Assembly (NCBI RefSeq): GCF_019599145.1
Contig: NZ_CP080647.1
Location: forward strand, 8,494,001-8,558,000
From: Streptomyces akebiae
GTDB lineage: Bacteria; Actinomycetota; Actinomycetes; Streptomycetales; Streptomycetaceae
DNA: 64,000 bases
Reading direction: 5' to 3'
Shown piece after piece: positions 9,814 to 22,004 of this stretch. Numbering within the stretch: the first letter of the stretch is position 1; each line of letters begins with the position of its first letter. The position numbers and the translations under genes are program-made. The notes beneath the pieces are model-generated. The model saw only the letters and a program-made list of their open reading frames with translations. It was not told the origin of the DNA and ran no database searches.

Positions 9814-11625
9814 ATGACTGAGTATGGCCGGGGCCCAGGCTCCGAACCGTGGCATCCGGACGACCCGTTGTACGGGGACGGCGGATGGGACGGACAGCAG
9901 GCCCAGGGAGGCCAGCAGTCCGCCTACGGCGGCCAGCCGCAGCAGCACTACCCGGAGCAGCAGCAGTACCAGCAGCCTTACGGCCACGACAACGGCAACG
10001 GCGGCTGGGGCAACGGACATCAGGACGCCTACGCCCAGCAGCAGTACCAGCAGGAGTACGGCGACCCGGGACAGCAGTACCCCGGCCAGCAGCAGCCTCA
10101 GCACCACCAGCAGTACCCCGGACCCGGTCAACAGCAGTACGACCAGGTCAGCGGGGGCTGGAACGACGGAACACATCAGCACCCGCAGGGCACTTACGCC
10201 GGCGACCCGAACGACCCCTACGGGGGACAGCAGCAGGCGATGGCCTACGGGGGCGGCGGCCAGCAGGACTTCTACGGCACGCCCGAGGCGTATCCGCCGC
10301 CGGAGCCGCCCGCCCGCCGTCGCGCGGAGACCCCGCCCGCGCCCGCTCCGGAGCCCGAGGCCGAGAAGCCGCAGGCCCCCGAGCGGACCGACTGGGACCC
10401 CGGGCCGGACCAGGGCGAGCACGCGTTCTTCGCGGGTGGTGGCGATGACGACGACGATGACGACGAGGCGGAGGGCCGCGGCGGCCGCGGTGACCGCAAG
10501 GGCCGGGGCGGCAAGTCCGGAAAGTCGGGCAAGGGCGGCAAGAAGCGCCGCAGCGGGTGCGCCTGCCTGGTGGTCGTCATGGTCTTCGGCGGCGGTTTCG
10601 CCGGGGTGAGCTACTTCGGTTACCAGTTCTTCCAGAGCCGCTTCGGCGAGGCACCTGATTACTCGGGTAACGGCACGAACGACACTGTCACGATCACGGT
10701 CGCCAAGGGCGAATTCGGGTCGGCCATCGGGCAGAAGCTGAAGGCGGCCGGAGTCGTCAAGAGCGTGGACGCCTTCACGGCCGCGCTGGCGCAGCATCCG
10801 GAGTCCGATCAGATTCAGGCGGGTGTTTACCTTCTCAAGAAGGAGATGTCTGCTGAAAGCGCTATCGCCCTGATGCTGGATCCGAAGAGCCAGAACAACT
10901 TCACCGTCATCGAAGGTGAACGGAACAACGCGGTCTACGCAAAGATCGACACAGAGTTGGGGCTCAAGAAGGGAACCACCGAGGACGTCGCCGAGAAGAA
11001 ATGGGAATCCCTCGGCCTCCCCGAGTGGGCCAACGACAACGACGACATCAAGGATCCGCTGGAAGGATTCCTCTACCCGTCCACCTATCCGGTCGCCAAG
11101 GGCATGAAGCCCGAGGCCGTCCTGAAGGAAATGGTCGACCTCGCGAAGGCGAAGTACGAGGCATTCGACCTGGAGGGCGCGGCCAAGGGGCTGAAGCTGG
11201 AAAACCCGCTTCAGGTACTCACCGTCGCGAGCCTCGTGCAGGCCGAGGGGAACAACAAGAAGGACTACAAGAAGATCGCGCGGGTCGTCTACAACCGGCT
11301 TGAGCCCAACAACGCGGAGACGGCCGGTCTGCTCGACTTCGACTCGACGGTCAATTACCTGCGCGGTGAATCCAAGTTGGCGACCGGCTCGGTCGACTCG
11401 CTGCGACAGATCGACGACCCGTACAACACCTACAAGGTGTATGGATTGCCGCCCGGGCCGATCGACAATCCCGGCGACGAGGCGATCGAGGGTGCCCTCA
11501 AGCCGGCCAAGGGCGACTGGTACTACTTCGTGTCGATCAGCAAGGACGAGACGCTCTTCGCCGTGACCAACGAAGAACACAACAAGAACCGCAGGAAGTA
11601 CCAGGAAGCGCAGAACGCACAATGA
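9814..11625 (+). CDS. mltG: Endolytic murein transglycosylase MltG
   Basis: A 603-residue enzyme that cleaves nascent peptidoglycan glycan strands at the outer face of the membrane. The first 245 residues are cytoplasmic and low-complexity: a Gln/Tyr/Gly-rich region, then Pro/Glu, an acidic run of about eight Asp, and a Gly/Lys/Ser stretch. One membrane segment lies at about residues 247-273. The YceG domain follows, with the catalytic Glu at residue 478 (LVQAEGNN) and the conserved DSTVNYL and YNTYKVYGLPPGPI motifs. The long disordered head is an actinobacterial addition. aroE overlaps its stop by four bases. Confidence 0.95.
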   Translation: MTEYGRGPGSEPWHPDDPLYGDGGWDGQQAQGGQQSAYGGQPQQHYPEQQQYQQPYGHDNGNGGWGNGHQDAYAQQQYQQEYGDPGQQYPGQQQPQHHQQYPGPGQQQYDQVSGGWNDGTHQHPQGTYAGDPNDPYGGQQQAMAYGGGGQQDFYGTPEAYPPPEPPARRRAETPPAPAPEPEAEKPQAPERTDWDPGPDQGEHAFFAGGGDDDDDDDEAEGRGGRGDRKGRGGKSGKSGKGGKKRRSGCACLVVVMVFGGGFAGVSYFGYQFFQSRFGEAPDYSGNGTNDTVTITVAKGEFGSAIGQKLKAAGVVKSVDAFTAALAQHPESDQIQAGVYLLKKEMSAESAIALMLDPKSQNNFTVIEGERNNAVYAKIDTELGLKKGTTEDVAEKKWESLGLPEWANDNDDIKDPLEGFLYPSTYPVAKGMKPEAVLKEMVDLAKAKYEAFDLEGAAKGLKLENPLQVLTVASLVQAEGNNKKDYKKIARVVYNRLEPNNAETAGLLDFDSTVNYLRGESKLATGSVDSLRQIDDPYNTYKVYGLPPGPIDNPGDEAIEGALKPAKGDWYYFVSISKDETLFAVTNEEHNKNRRKYQEAQNAQ

Positions 11626-12461
11626 GCCGCACCGCCAGCAAGAACCGCGCCGCCGTGCTCGGTTCGCCGATCGCCCACTCGCTCTCGCCGGTGCTGCACC
11701 GGGCCGCGTACGCCGAACTCGGGCTCACCGACTGGTCGTACGACCGTTTCGAGGTCGACGAGGAGGCGCTGCCCGGGTTCGTCGAGCAGCTCGGGCCGGA
11801 GTGGGCGGGCCTCTCGCTGACGATGCCGCTCAAGCGGGCGGTCATTCCGCTGCTGGACGAGATCACCGAGACGGCCACCTCCGTCGAGGCCGTCAACACG
11901 CTGGTGTTCACCGAGGACGGACGGCGGGTCGGTGACAACACCGACATCCCCGGGATGGTCGCCGCCCTGCGGGAGCGCGGCATCGAGCAGGTGGAGTCGG
12001 CGGCCATCCTCGGCGCGGGCGCCACCGCCTCCTCCGCGCTCGCCGCGCTCGCCCGGATCTGCACCGGTGAGGTCGTGGCGTACGTCAGGAGCGAGGCGCG
12101 GGCCGCCGAGATGCGGCAGTGGGGCGAGCGGCTCGACGTCGAGGTGCGCACGGCGGACTGGGCGGAGGCCGAGCGCGGGCTGAGGGCCCCGCTGGTCGTC
12201 GCCACGACACCGGCCGGGGCGACGGACGTGCTCTCCGGTGCGGTGCCGGAGCGGCCGACGACGCTGTTCGACGTGCTGTACCACCCGTGGCCGACGGAAC
12301 TCGCCGCGCGCTGGTCGGCGTACGGCGGAGCCGTCGTCAGTGGGCTCGATCTGCTCGTCCACCAGGCGGTGCTGCAGGTCGAGCAGATGACCGGGTGCAA
12401 GACGGCGCCGGTGGCGGCGATGCGGACGGCGGGGGAGCGGGCGCTGGCCGAGCGCGGCTGA
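11622..12461 (+). CDS. aroE: Shikimate dehydrogenase
   Basis: NADPH-dependent enzyme reducing 3-dehydroshikimate to shikimate in the cytosol; 279 residues. The substrate site is seen in GSPIAHSLSPVLH and SLTMPLK (catalytic Lys). The cofactor domain has AAILGAGATASS, and GDNTDIPG precedes it. The ATG overlaps the mltG stop by four bases, so translation is coupled. In this strain a molybdenum hydroxylase pair separates aroE from aroC, aroK and aroB. Confidence 0.95.
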   Translation: MSRTASKNRAAVLGSPIAHSLSPVLHRAAYAELGLTDWSYDRFEVDEEALPGFVEQLGPEWAGLSLTMPLKRAVIPLLDEITETATSVEAVNTLVFTEDGRRVGDNTDIPGMVAALRERGIEQVESAAILGAGATASSALAALARICTGEVVAYVRSEARAAEMRQWGERLDVEVRTADWAEAERGLRAPLVVATTPAGATDVLSGAVPERPTTLFDVLYHPWPTELAARWSAYGGAVVSGLDLLVHQAVLQVEQMTGCKTAPVAAMRTAGERALAERG

Positions 12462-12578
12462 GCAGGGTCGGACGTCCCGCGTGTGCCGATCCTGTGAACC
12501 CCTTGTACCGAGGGGTAACCAGCGGCGATCATCACCGGGCGGCCCGGCGACGCAGGCGGGGCGTTGAACGGAGCCCTC

Positions 12579-14786
12579 ATGTCACGTCACTCCCGGCGCA
12601 GGTTTCTCACGTATCTGGTGGCCGCGCCCACGCTCGCGGTCGCGACCAAGATCGGCCTGGACGTCTACGAGCCCGGTAGCGCGGAGGCGGCGATCCCCAC
12701 ACTGCCCGCGCCGGCGGATCTGGTGGACCTCGGCGATCTGCTGATCCTGGCCGGGACGCCGACGGCGCACATGCTGGTGCTGAGCGTCGACGAGGAGGGT
12801 GTGGCCCACTTCCGGCTGCCTCGCGAGGAGGTCGGGCAGGGGCTCACCACCGCCGTGGCGATGTTGGTGGCGGAGGAGCTGGACACTCCGCTCGACCGGG
12901 TCAGGATCCAACTGGACGACGCACGGCCGGAGTTGCTGTTCAACCAGCTCACCGGCAGCTCCAACTCCATCCGCTCCCTCTACGATCCGGTGCGGCACAC
13001 GGCGGCAGCCGCGCGCGCCCGCCTGGTTGGCGCCGCCGCGCAACAATGGGGGCTCACAGCGAGCGAGTTGACGGTGCGTCGAGGCGTCGTCGTCGCGCCG
13101 GACGGGCGTACCGCCTCCTACGGCTCGCTGTCGGCGGCCGCCGCCTCCCTCGACCTCGGCTCACTCGCCGTCACGCCCAAGAAGGAGTCGGAGCACGCCC
13201 TCGTCGGCACACCCACCTCACGCATCGACGCCCGCGCCCTGGTCACCGGCAAACAGGCCTACACGCTCGACCTCGACGTGCCCGGGGCCAAGCCGTGCAT
13301 GGTGCGCAGGCCGCCGACGATCAACGGCACGGTGAAGGCGGTGAACAACGAGGCCGCCGTACGGGCCATGCCCGGTGTGCTGGACGTCGTCACGATCGAC
13401 ACGGGCGTGGCCGTCGTCGCGGAAACGTTCGGGCAGGCCCTCGACGGCAAGGAGGCGCTGGACGTCACCTGGGGCCCGGGCAGCATCGACACGCTCTCCG
13501 ACGACGGCATCAGGGCGAAGCTGAAGGCGGCGACGCCCTCGCTGGACGTCCTCGGGCTGCTGGTGAAGAAGGTGGAGGGGGAGTTCGACTTCGCGTTCGC
13601 CAGCCACGCTCCGCTGGAGACCAACTCGGCCGTCGCCGACGTACGGGAGGACCGGGCCGAGATCTGGTCCGGGCTCAAGTCGCCGATCGCCGCCCAGGCC
13701 GCCATCGCCAGGGCCGTCGGGCTTCCCGTGTCCAAGGTCGACGTGCATGTGGTGCAGTCGGGCGGGTCGTTCGGACGGCGCCTCTTCTTCGACGCGGCGC
13801 TGGAGGCCGCCGTCGTGTCGAAGAAGAGCGGACGGCCCGTACGGCTGATGTGGTCCCGCATCGACGACATGCGGCACGGGCGGATGCGGCCCGCCACCCA
13901 CCACCGGATCCGGGCCACCTACGCGGCCGGGCAGGTGCTCACCTTCCAGCACCAGGTGGCCGCCGTGGAGACCGACTTCCGGCACGGGCTCGGCGACGCG
14001 ATCACCGCCGCCGCGGCGAGCCTGCCCTCCGGCATCGGGAACGCGACCTTCGCTCAGACCCTGTTCCTGACCACGGTCAAGTCCCCGTACCACTTCGGCG
14101 TCACCACCCAGACGCTCACCGAGGTGCCGATCAGGATGCACACCGGGTCGTGGCGCTCGGTGTACTCGGCCAACACCCGCGGGGCCGAGGAGATCATCGT
14201 CGACGAGCTGGCGGCGAAGCTGGGCAAGGACCCCGTGGCCTTCCGGCGCGAGTTCCTCAAGACGGCGCGGCAGCGGGCCGTGCTCGACAAGGTCACGACG
14301 GAGGGCGACTGGGGGCGGAGCCTGCCGGACGGCTGGGCACAGGGCGTCGCCTTCCACGACGAGTACAAGGCCTGCACGGCGTGCCTGGTCGAGATCGACG
14401 CGACCGATCCGAGGAAGCCCCGGGTGACGAAGGCGGTCATCGCCGCCGACGTGGGCCGGGTGATCAACCCGCGCGGTCTGGAGGCCCAACTGCTCGGCGG
14501 GCTCACGGACGCCATCTCCACCACCCTGCGGGCCGGGCTCCACATCGACGAGGGGCTGCCGCTGGAAGGCAGCTACTCCCAGTTCCACTACGCCCGCCAG
14601 AAGGACTCCCCGAAGGACGTCAGGATCTTCGTGATCGAGGGGGCCGACGAACCCGGAGGCGCGGGCGAACTCGGCGTCCCGGCGGCCGTCGGCGCCGTCG
14701 CCAACGCCTACGCGCGGGCCACCGGCACCAAGCCGCGCAGCTTCCCCGTCAACTTCGACGTGGACTTCACGCCCTTTCCCCGCTGA
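12579..14786 (+). CDS. Molybdenum hydroxylase large subunit, Tat-exported (isoquinoline 1-oxidoreductase beta-like)
   Basis: A 735-residue aldehyde oxidase/xanthine dehydrogenase-family molybdopterin subunit. It starts with a twin-arginine signal (SRRRFL followed by [12 protein letters not shown]), so the folded enzyme should be exported. [13 protein letters not shown] and [18 protein letters not shown] look like cofactor-binding regions, and the [15 protein letters not shown] stretch carries the conserved catalytic Glu. The small 2Fe-2S subunit follows 28 bases later. No FAD subunit or XdhC chaperone is adjacent, as in the two-subunit IorAB type. ATG 12579 is preferred over TTG 12564 because GGAG lies five bases before it. 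An ACCCCT/AGGGGT repeat at 12498-12516 lies upstream. The substrate is unknown. Confidence 0.85.
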   Translation: MSRHSRRRFLTYLVAAPTLAVATKIGLDVYEPGSAEAAIPTLPAPADLVDLGDLLILAGTPTAHMLVLSVDEEGVAHFRLPREEVGQGLTTAVAMLVAEELDTPLDRVRIQLDDARPELLFNQLTGSSNSIRSLYDPVRHTAAAARARLVGAAAQQWGLTASELTVRRGVVVAPDGRTASYGSLSAAAASLDLGSLAVTPKKESEHALVGTPTSRIDARALVTGKQAYTLDLDVPGAKPCMVRRPPTINGTVKAVNNEAAVRAMPGVLDVVTIDTGVAVVAETFGQALDGKEALDVTWGPGSIDTLSDDGIRAKLKAATPSLDVLGLLVKKVEGEFDFAFASHAPLETNSAVADVREDRAEIWSGLKSPIAAQAAIARAVGLPVSKVDVHVVQSGGSFGRRLFFDAALEAAVVSKKSGRPVRLMWSRIDDMRHGRMRPATHHRIRATYAAGQVLTFQHQVAAVETDFRHGLGDAITAAAASLPSGIGNATFAQTLFLTTVKSPYHFGVTTQTLTEVPIRMHTGSWRSVYSANTRGAEEIIVDELAAKLGKDPVAFRREFLKTARQRAVLDKVTTEGDWGRSLPDGWAQGVAFHDEYKACTACLVEIDATDPRKPRVTKAVIAADVGRVINPRGLEAQLLGGLTDAISTTLRAGLHIDEGLPLEGSYSQFHYARQKDSPKDVRIFVIEGADEPGGAGELGVPAAVGAVANAYARATGTKPRSFPVNFDVDFTPFPR

Positions 14787-14814
14787 GCCGGCCGCAGAAT
14801 CCAGGAGCACATCG

Positions 14815-15273
14815 ATGCCCTCCCACACCTTCACCGTCAACGGTGAGACCGTCACCGTCGAGGCCCCCGACGACCTGCCCCTGCTGTGGGCGCTGCGCGA
14901 CCTGCTCGGCGTGCGCGGCCCCAAGTACGGCTGCGGCATCGACGTCTGCAAGGCCTGCACCAGCCACCTCGACGGCGAGGCCGTCCGGCCCTGTGTGGTG
15001 CCGGTCGCCGAGGCGGCGGGCCGCGAGGTCACCACCATCGAGGGCCTGGCCGACGGAGACGAGCTGCACCCCGTCCAGGAGGCCTGGCTGGAGCAGGACG
15101 TGGCGCAGTGCGGCTACTGCCAGCCGGGACAGATCATGGCCGCCGTCGCCCTGCTCAAACGGACCAGCGACCCCACCGACGCCGACATCGACGAGATCGC
15201 CAACGTCTGCCGCTGTGGCACGTACTTCCGCATCCGCGAGGCGATCAAGAGCGCGGCGGCGAAGATGGGGTGA
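14815..15273 (+). CDS. 2Fe-2S subunit of molybdenum hydroxylase (isoquinoline 1-oxidoreductase alpha-like)
   Basis: A 152-residue electron-transfer subunit. The N-terminal plant-ferredoxin-like cluster motif is [16 protein letters not shown] followed by a distal Cys in VRPC. The second cluster site is [11 protein letters not shown] and [11 protein letters not shown]. It lacks its own signal peptide, so export would be as a complex with the Tat-bearing large subunit. The ATG at 14815 follows GGAGCACATCG. Both cluster motifs are intact, so the enzyme should be functional if molybdenum cofactor is supplied from elsewhere. Confidence 0.92.
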   Translation: MPSHTFTVNGETVTVEAPDDLPLLWALRDLLGVRGPKYGCGIDVCKACTSHLDGEAVRPCVVPVAEAAGREVTTIEGLADGDELHPVQEAWLEQDVAQCGYCQPGQIMAAVALLKRTSDPTDADIDEIANVCRCGTYFRIREAIKSAAAKMG

Positions 15274-15463
15274 CGCGGCGCGGTGCCCCGCCCCGCTCGC
15301 CCGGCCCGTCCGTCTGCTGGACCTGTGACCGGCTCCCGCCCCGGACGTGGGAGGATCGGAGACGGCGGGCCGGGGCCGCGCACCCGGTAGCCGTCGCCGT
15401 ACGCGAGGACGCGCGTACACGCAGGCAGGACGCAGTACCGGGCGCGAGCACTGAGGAGCACCG

Positions 15464-18251
<2,788 letters not shown>

Positions 18252-18317
18252 CGCCCACTCGGGCACCACTTGCCCCATTCGCCTTGTGGTCGTGGCCACT
18301 TGGGCACTTCGGGCTAC

Positions 18318-18347
18318 CCCCGGCCGTTCACCAATCGGCGGCCGGGG
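18318..18347 (+). terminator. Hairpin terminator after aroB
   Basis: Nine-base arms CCCCGGCCG (18318-18326) and CGGCCGGGG (18339-18347) enclose a 12-base loop. No T-run follows. Confidence 0.55.
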
Positions 18348-18366
18348 ACGGTACCGTTCGGTAAGG

Positions 18367-18386
18367 GCGGGGTCGCGAGACCCCGC
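18367..18386 (+). terminator. Second hairpin, GCGA tetraloop
   Basis: Perfect eight-base arms GCGGGGTC (18367-18374) and GACCCCGC (18379-18386) are closed by a GCGA tetraloop. It lies between the aroB terminator and the P-loop gene at 18429, so it could be a terminator or part of that gene's leader. Confidence 0.45.
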
Positions 18387-18428
18387 TCGCCAGTGTCCAT
18401 GTGACTGTACGAGACGGAGTGGCACCGG

Positions 18429-19421
18429 ATGCAGCACGCAGTGGGAGCTCCGCTGCCGCCGCCCCATCAGCCGGGGCAGGACCCGGCGGCCCCGTGGTCG
18501 CCGACCGCGAACCACCCGGGACACCCGGCACCCCCGCACCCGGGAGCGCCGGGCGCGCACCCGCCGGGGCACCCCGGTGCGGGCCACCCGGTGCCCCCGG
18601 GCACGCACCCGGGCCCCGTACCGCCGCCCCCGCCCGCACCGGCGGCCCCGCCCACGCCTGCCGCGCCGCCCGTCTCGGCGCCCCCACCCGCCCCTCCCGG
18701 CTCGGCGCCGCCCGCGCCGGGCTTCGCCGGCAGCCCGGGGCACCCGCACCCCTCCGCCCCGCAGCAGACCGGGATGCCGAGGGACACCACCGGACACGTG
18801 CAACTGCCCCCGGGCGGCCCCGTGACCATGCCGCCGCCCGCCACCGGTGCCCCCGACGTCACGACCACCACGCTCGCCGTCCTGCTCATCGGGCCCGCCG
18901 GGGCGGGCAAGACCAGCGTCGCCAAGTACTGGGCGGACCACCGCCGGGTGCCCACCGCGCACATCAGCCTGGACGACGTACGCGAGTGGGTGCGTTCGGG
19001 CTTCGCGGACCCGCAGTCCGGGTGGAACGACAACTCCGAGGCGCAGTATCGTCTCGCCCGCCGCACCTGTGGCTTCTCCGCCAGGAACTTCCTGGCCAAC
19101 GGCATCTCCTGCATCCTCGACGACGCCGTCTTCCCCGACCGCCCGGTCGTCGGCCTCGGCGGCTGGAAGCGGCACGTAGGTCCCGGCCTGCTGCCCGTGG
19201 TCCTCCTGCCGGGCCTGGAGATTGTCCTCGAACGCAACGCGGAGCGCTCGGGCAACCGCCGTCTCACCGACGAAGAGGTCGCCCGCATCCACGGCCGGAT
19301 GGCGGGCTGGTACGGCTCGGGCCTCCCGATCATCGACAACTCCCAGCTCGATGTCCCGGCCACGGCGAGGGTCCTGGACGAGGTCCTGGCACGGTCGATC
19401 GCGAGCCCCCCGAAGTGGTAG
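18429..19421 (+). CDS. P-loop ATP-binding protein with Pro/His/Gly-rich N-terminus
   Basis: A 330-residue protein of two parts. Residues 1 to about 140 are almost entirely Pro, Gly, His and Ala and look disordered. Residues 148-330 form an AAA_33/polynucleotide kinase-like P-loop domain: Walker A is GPAGAGKTS (residues 155-163), then HISLDDVREWVRSG, and Arg-rich ERNAERSGNRRLTDEEV resembling the lid of zeta-toxin and PNK-like kinases. The substrate is unknown. The gene sits between aroB and the peptidase-like gene, a position conserved in Streptomyces as I recall. ATG at 18429 follows a GAGACGGAGTGGCACCGG ribosome site. Confidence 0.8.
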   Translation: MQHAVGAPLPPPHQPGQDPAAPWSPTANHPGHPAPPHPGAPGAHPPGHPGAGHPVPPGTHPGPVPPPPPAPAAPPTPAAPPVSAPPPAPPGSAPPAPGFAGSPGHPHPSAPQQTGMPRDTTGHVQLPPGGPVTMPPPATGAPDVTTTTLAVLLIGPAGAGKTSVAKYWADHRRVPTAHISLDDVREWVRSGFADPQSGWNDNSEAQYRLARRTCGFSARNFLANGISCILDDAVFPDRPVVGLGGWKRHVGPGLLPVVLLPGLEIVLERNAERSGNRRLTDEEVARIHGRMAGWYGSGLPIIDNSQLDVPATARVLDEVLARSIASPPKW

Positions 19422-19461
19422 ACGAGCAGCGGCGACGGTCTTGGTGAGCCGGCTGGGCTGA

Positions 19462-19509
19462 GCCGGCCCCGAAGGGGCGCGGGGGACTGCGTGACGAGCC
19501 CCCACCGGC
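19462..19509. repeat. Streptomyces interspersed intergenic repeat, diverged copy
   Basis: Contains CCCCGAAGGGGCGCGGGGGA followed by CTGCGTGACGAGCCCCCACCGG. It matches in reverse orientation the GTCGCGCAGTTCCCCGCGCC core found at three other intergenic places in this window. It lies between the P-loop gene and the M24 gene. Confidence 0.6.
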
Positions 19510-19615
19510 TCGCGGACGGCAGACGTCCCCTTCCCGTACCCCCGTACCCGGCACGGTGCCCCCAGTCGGCCCCGCTCGACCGGCGGCCACCCGGCGAAAC
19601 TCATACGCTCGGCAC

Positions 19616-20722
19616 ATGTCTGAGGTCTACGCGGCCCGTCGAGCCCGGCTGAGAGAACGCTGCCAGGCCGGCGGCAGTGCCACCGCACTCGTCACGCGCC
19701 CGGCCAACATCCGGTATCTGGCGGGCGCGGCACCCGAGGGAGCCGTCCTCCTGCTGGGCCGGGGCGAGGACATCCTTGTCTGCGGGGCGCCCCCGAGAGG
19801 TGAGATCGGCGAGGGTCGGCCCGACGAGGCCGTACGCGTCCAGGTACTGCCGAGTCCCGGTGGCGACCCGGCGGTCGCCGCCGCCGATCTGGCCACGGAG
19901 CTCGGCGTCGACTCGCTCGCCGTGGAGGAACACCACCTCACCGTGGGCCGCCACCGGGCGATCCGCTCGGTCGCGCCCCGGCTGCGGCTGGCCGACCTCG
20001 GCGGCGCGGTCGAGCAGCTCAGAGTGGTCAAGGACGAGGAGGAGATCTCCTGTCTGCGGATCGGCGCGGAGATCGCCGACCAAGCCCTGGGCGAACTCCT
20101 CGAATCGATCCTCGTCGGCCGCACCGAGCGCCATCTCGCCCTCGAACTGGAGCGCCGCCTCGTCGACCACGGCGCGGACGGCCCCGCGTTCGCGACCTCC
20201 GTCGCCACCGGCCCGAACTCCGGCCGTCCCCGTCACGTCCCCACCGACCGCCGGGTCGAGGAGGGCGACTTCCTCTCCGTCTGTCTCGGCGCGACCTATC
20301 GCGGCTACCGCTGCGAGATCGGCCGTACGTTCGTGATCGGCACCTCGCCCGCCGACTGGCAGATCGAGCTGTACGACCTGGTCTTCGCAGCCCAGCGGGC
20401 CGGACGGGAGTCACTGGTACCCGGTGCGGCCTACCGCGCCGTGGACCGCGCGGCCCGCCAGGTCCTGGACTCCGCGGGGCACGGTGAGGGCCTCCCGGTG
20501 CTGATGGGGCACGGGGTCGGACTCGAAATCGACGAGGACCCGCAGTTCGCCCCCGCGGCCATGGGTAAACTGGACGCTTGCGTGCCGGTCACCGTCGAAC
20601 CGGGGGTCCACCTCCCGGGCCGGGGCGGAGTCCGGATCGATGACACGCTCGTCGTACGCCCCGAGGCGGACGGCGGACCCGAGCTACTCACCATCACGAC
20701 CAAGGAGCTGCTCGCGCTCTAG
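19616..20722 (+). CDS. M24 (Xaa-Pro peptidase) family protein with a degraded metal site
   Basis: A 368-residue pita-bread-fold protein resembling aminopeptidase P/prolidase (PepQ). The creatinase-like N-terminal domain spans about residues 1-140 and the M24 domain about 145-360. The usual di-metal ligands are largely replaced: the DFGA Asp is Cys (SVCLGA), the DxTRT Asp is Glu (CEIGRT), and the RIED Glu is Asp (RIDDT). GHGVG keeps its His and VEPG its Glu, but the His of HEDP is Asp. It is therefore probably inactive or has a changed activity. It precedes efp, as the peptidase gene does in many bacteria. ATG 19616 fits the family start. Confidence 0.85.
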   Translation: MSEVYAARRARLRERCQAGGSATALVTRPANIRYLAGAAPEGAVLLLGRGEDILVCGAPPRGEIGEGRPDEAVRVQVLPSPGGDPAVAAADLATELGVDSLAVEEHHLTVGRHRAIRSVAPRLRLADLGGAVEQLRVVKDEEEISCLRIGAEIADQALGELLESILVGRTERHLALELERRLVDHGADGPAFATSVATGPNSGRPRHVPTDRRVEEGDFLSVCLGATYRGYRCEIGRTFVIGTSPADWQIELYDLVFAAQRAGRESLVPGAAYRAVDRAARQVLDSAGHGEGLPVLMGHGVGLEIDEDPQFAPAAMGKLDACVPVTVEPGVHLPGRGGVRIDDTLVVRPEADGGPELLTITTKELLAL

Positions 20723-20781
20723 CTCATCGGCTGGGCGCGTGGCCCGGGGTCGTCCACGTCAGTCCAGGAGATTCCGCAACC

Positions 20782-21348
20782 GTGGCTTCCACGAACGACC
20801 TCAAGAACGGCCTGGTGCTCAAGCTCGAAGGCGGCCAGCTCTGGTCCGTCGTCGAGTTCCAGCACGTCAAGCCCGGCAAGGGCCCGGCCTTCGTGCGCAC
20901 CAAGCTCAAGAACGTGCTCTCCGGCAAGGTCGTCGACAAGACGTTCAACGCCGGCGTCAAGGTCGAGACGGCCACTGTCGACAAGCGCGACATGCAGTTC
21001 TCCTACATGGACGGCGAGTACTTCGTCTTCATGGACATGGAGACCTACGACCAGCTCATGGTCGACCGCAAGGCCGTCGGCGACGCCGCCAACTTCCTGA
21101 TCGAGGGCTTCACCGCCACCGTCGCGCAGCACGAGGGCGAGGTGCTCTTCGTCGAGCTGCCGGCCGCCGTCGAGCTCGTCATCCAGGAGACCGAGCCGGG
21201 CGTCCAGGGCGACCGCTCCACCGGTGGCACCAAGCCCGCCATCCTGGAGACCGGCCACCAGATCCAGGTGCCGCTCTTCATCACCACCGGCGAGAAGATC
21301 AAGGTCGACACCCGTACGAGCGACTACCTCGGCCGGGTGAACAGCTAA
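20782..21348 (+). CDS. efp: Elongation factor P
   Basis: Translation factor that relieves ribosome stalling at polyproline; 188 residues, three beta-barrel domains. The tip loop reads [10 protein letters not shown], with Lys33 at the position modified in some bacteria. The C-terminal OB domain contains [21 protein letters not shown], the family signature. The many Pro-rich proteins nearby (mltG head, P-loop protein) are potential clients. GTG start. nusB follows after two bases. Confidence 0.97.
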   Translation: MASTNDLKNGLVLKLEGGQLWSVVEFQHVKPGKGPAFVRTKLKNVLSGKVVDKTFNAGVKVETATVDKRDMQFSYMDGEYFVFMDMETYDQLMVDRKAVGDAANFLIEGFTATVAQHEGEVLFVELPAAVELVIQETEPGVQGDRSTGGTKPAILETGHQIQVPLFITTGEKIKVDTRTSDYLGRVNS

Positions 21349-21350
21349 CC

Positions 21351-21785
21351 GTGGCTGCCCGTAACACGGCCCGCAAGCGCGCCTTCCAGATCCTCTTCGA
21401 GGGCGACCAGCGCGGGGTCGACGTCGTGACCGTCCTCGCGGACTGGATCAGGCACGCCCACAACGACAACCGTCAGCCGCCGGTCAGCGAGTACACCATG
21501 CAGCTGGTCGAGGGGTACGCCGAGCGCGCCAAGCGGATCGACGAGTTGATCGCGCAGTACTCGGTGGGGTGGACGCTCGACCGGATGCCGGTGGTGGACC
21601 GCAACATCCTGCGGCTCGGCGCGTACGAGCTGATCTGGGTCGACGCCACTCCGGACGCGGTGGTGCTGGACGAGATGGTGCAGCTGGCGAAGGAGTTCTC
21701 CACGGACGACTCGCCGTCGTTCGTGAACGGGCTGCTCGGTCGGTTGAAGGACCTCAAGCCCTCGCTCCGCCGGGAAGCCGAGTAG
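21351..21785 (+). CDS. nusB: Transcription antitermination protein NusB
   Basis: RNA-binding antitermination factor used in rRNA transcription together with NusE (S10); 144 residues, all helical. It begins ARNTARKRAFQILFEGDQRG, and the C-terminal part has RNILRLGAYEL and a DEMVQLAKEFSTDDSPSFVNG signature. GTG 21351 is chosen because it starts two bases after the efp stop and gives the normal family length; the reading frame is open far upstream. Confidence 0.95.
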   Translation: MAARNTARKRAFQILFEGDQRGVDVVTVLADWIRHAHNDNRQPPVSEYTMQLVEGYAERAKRIDELIAQYSVGWTLDRMPVVDRNILRLGAYELIWVDATPDAVVLDEMVQLAKEFSTDDSPSFVNGLLGRLKDLKPSLRREAE

Positions 21786-21847
21786 AGGACGGCCGGGCGG
21801 GAAGCGCCACCGGGGGTACTGTGCGCAGCCGGCCGCGGGTGGCCCGT

Positions 21848-21885
21848 GGCTGGTCGCGCAGTTCCCCGCGCTCCTTTCGGGGCGC
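21848..21885. repeat. Streptomyces interspersed intergenic repeat
   Basis: GGCTGGTCGCGCAGTTCCCC, then GCGCTCCTTTCGGGGCGCT. The core (GTCGCGCAGTTCCCCGCGC) recurs at 48991-49036 and, inverted, at 45101-45130 and 19462-19509. It includes a short hairpin around CCTTTCGGGGCGC. It lies after nusB. Confidence 0.7.
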
Positions 21886-21931
21886 TGTCCCGCTCCTCTG
21901 CGACCATGCGCCGGACCACAAGCTGAAAAAA

Positions 21932-21975
21932 CCGCCGGGGTGACCCGAACCCATGGGTTCGGGTCACCCCGGCGG
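21932..21975 (-). terminator. 44-bp perfect palindrome, terminator of bldD (and possibly nusB)
   Basis: A perfect palindrome with 22-base arms centred on CCCATGGG lies between convergent nusB and bldD. Read on the minus strand it ends in GGCGG followed by TTTTTT, a classic intrinsic terminator for bldD. Read on the plus strand it is followed by CACGTTT, so termination of nusB would be less canonical. Confidence 0.85.
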
Positions 21976-22004
21976 CACGTTTCTGCTGGGTGTTGCGCGA
22001 GGTG

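Noticed and set aside
13218..15038. 606-codon minus-strand frame in the molybdenum hydroxylase gene
   Set aside because: It mirrors a well-supported gene with a Tat signal and cofactor motifs; the translation has no domain.
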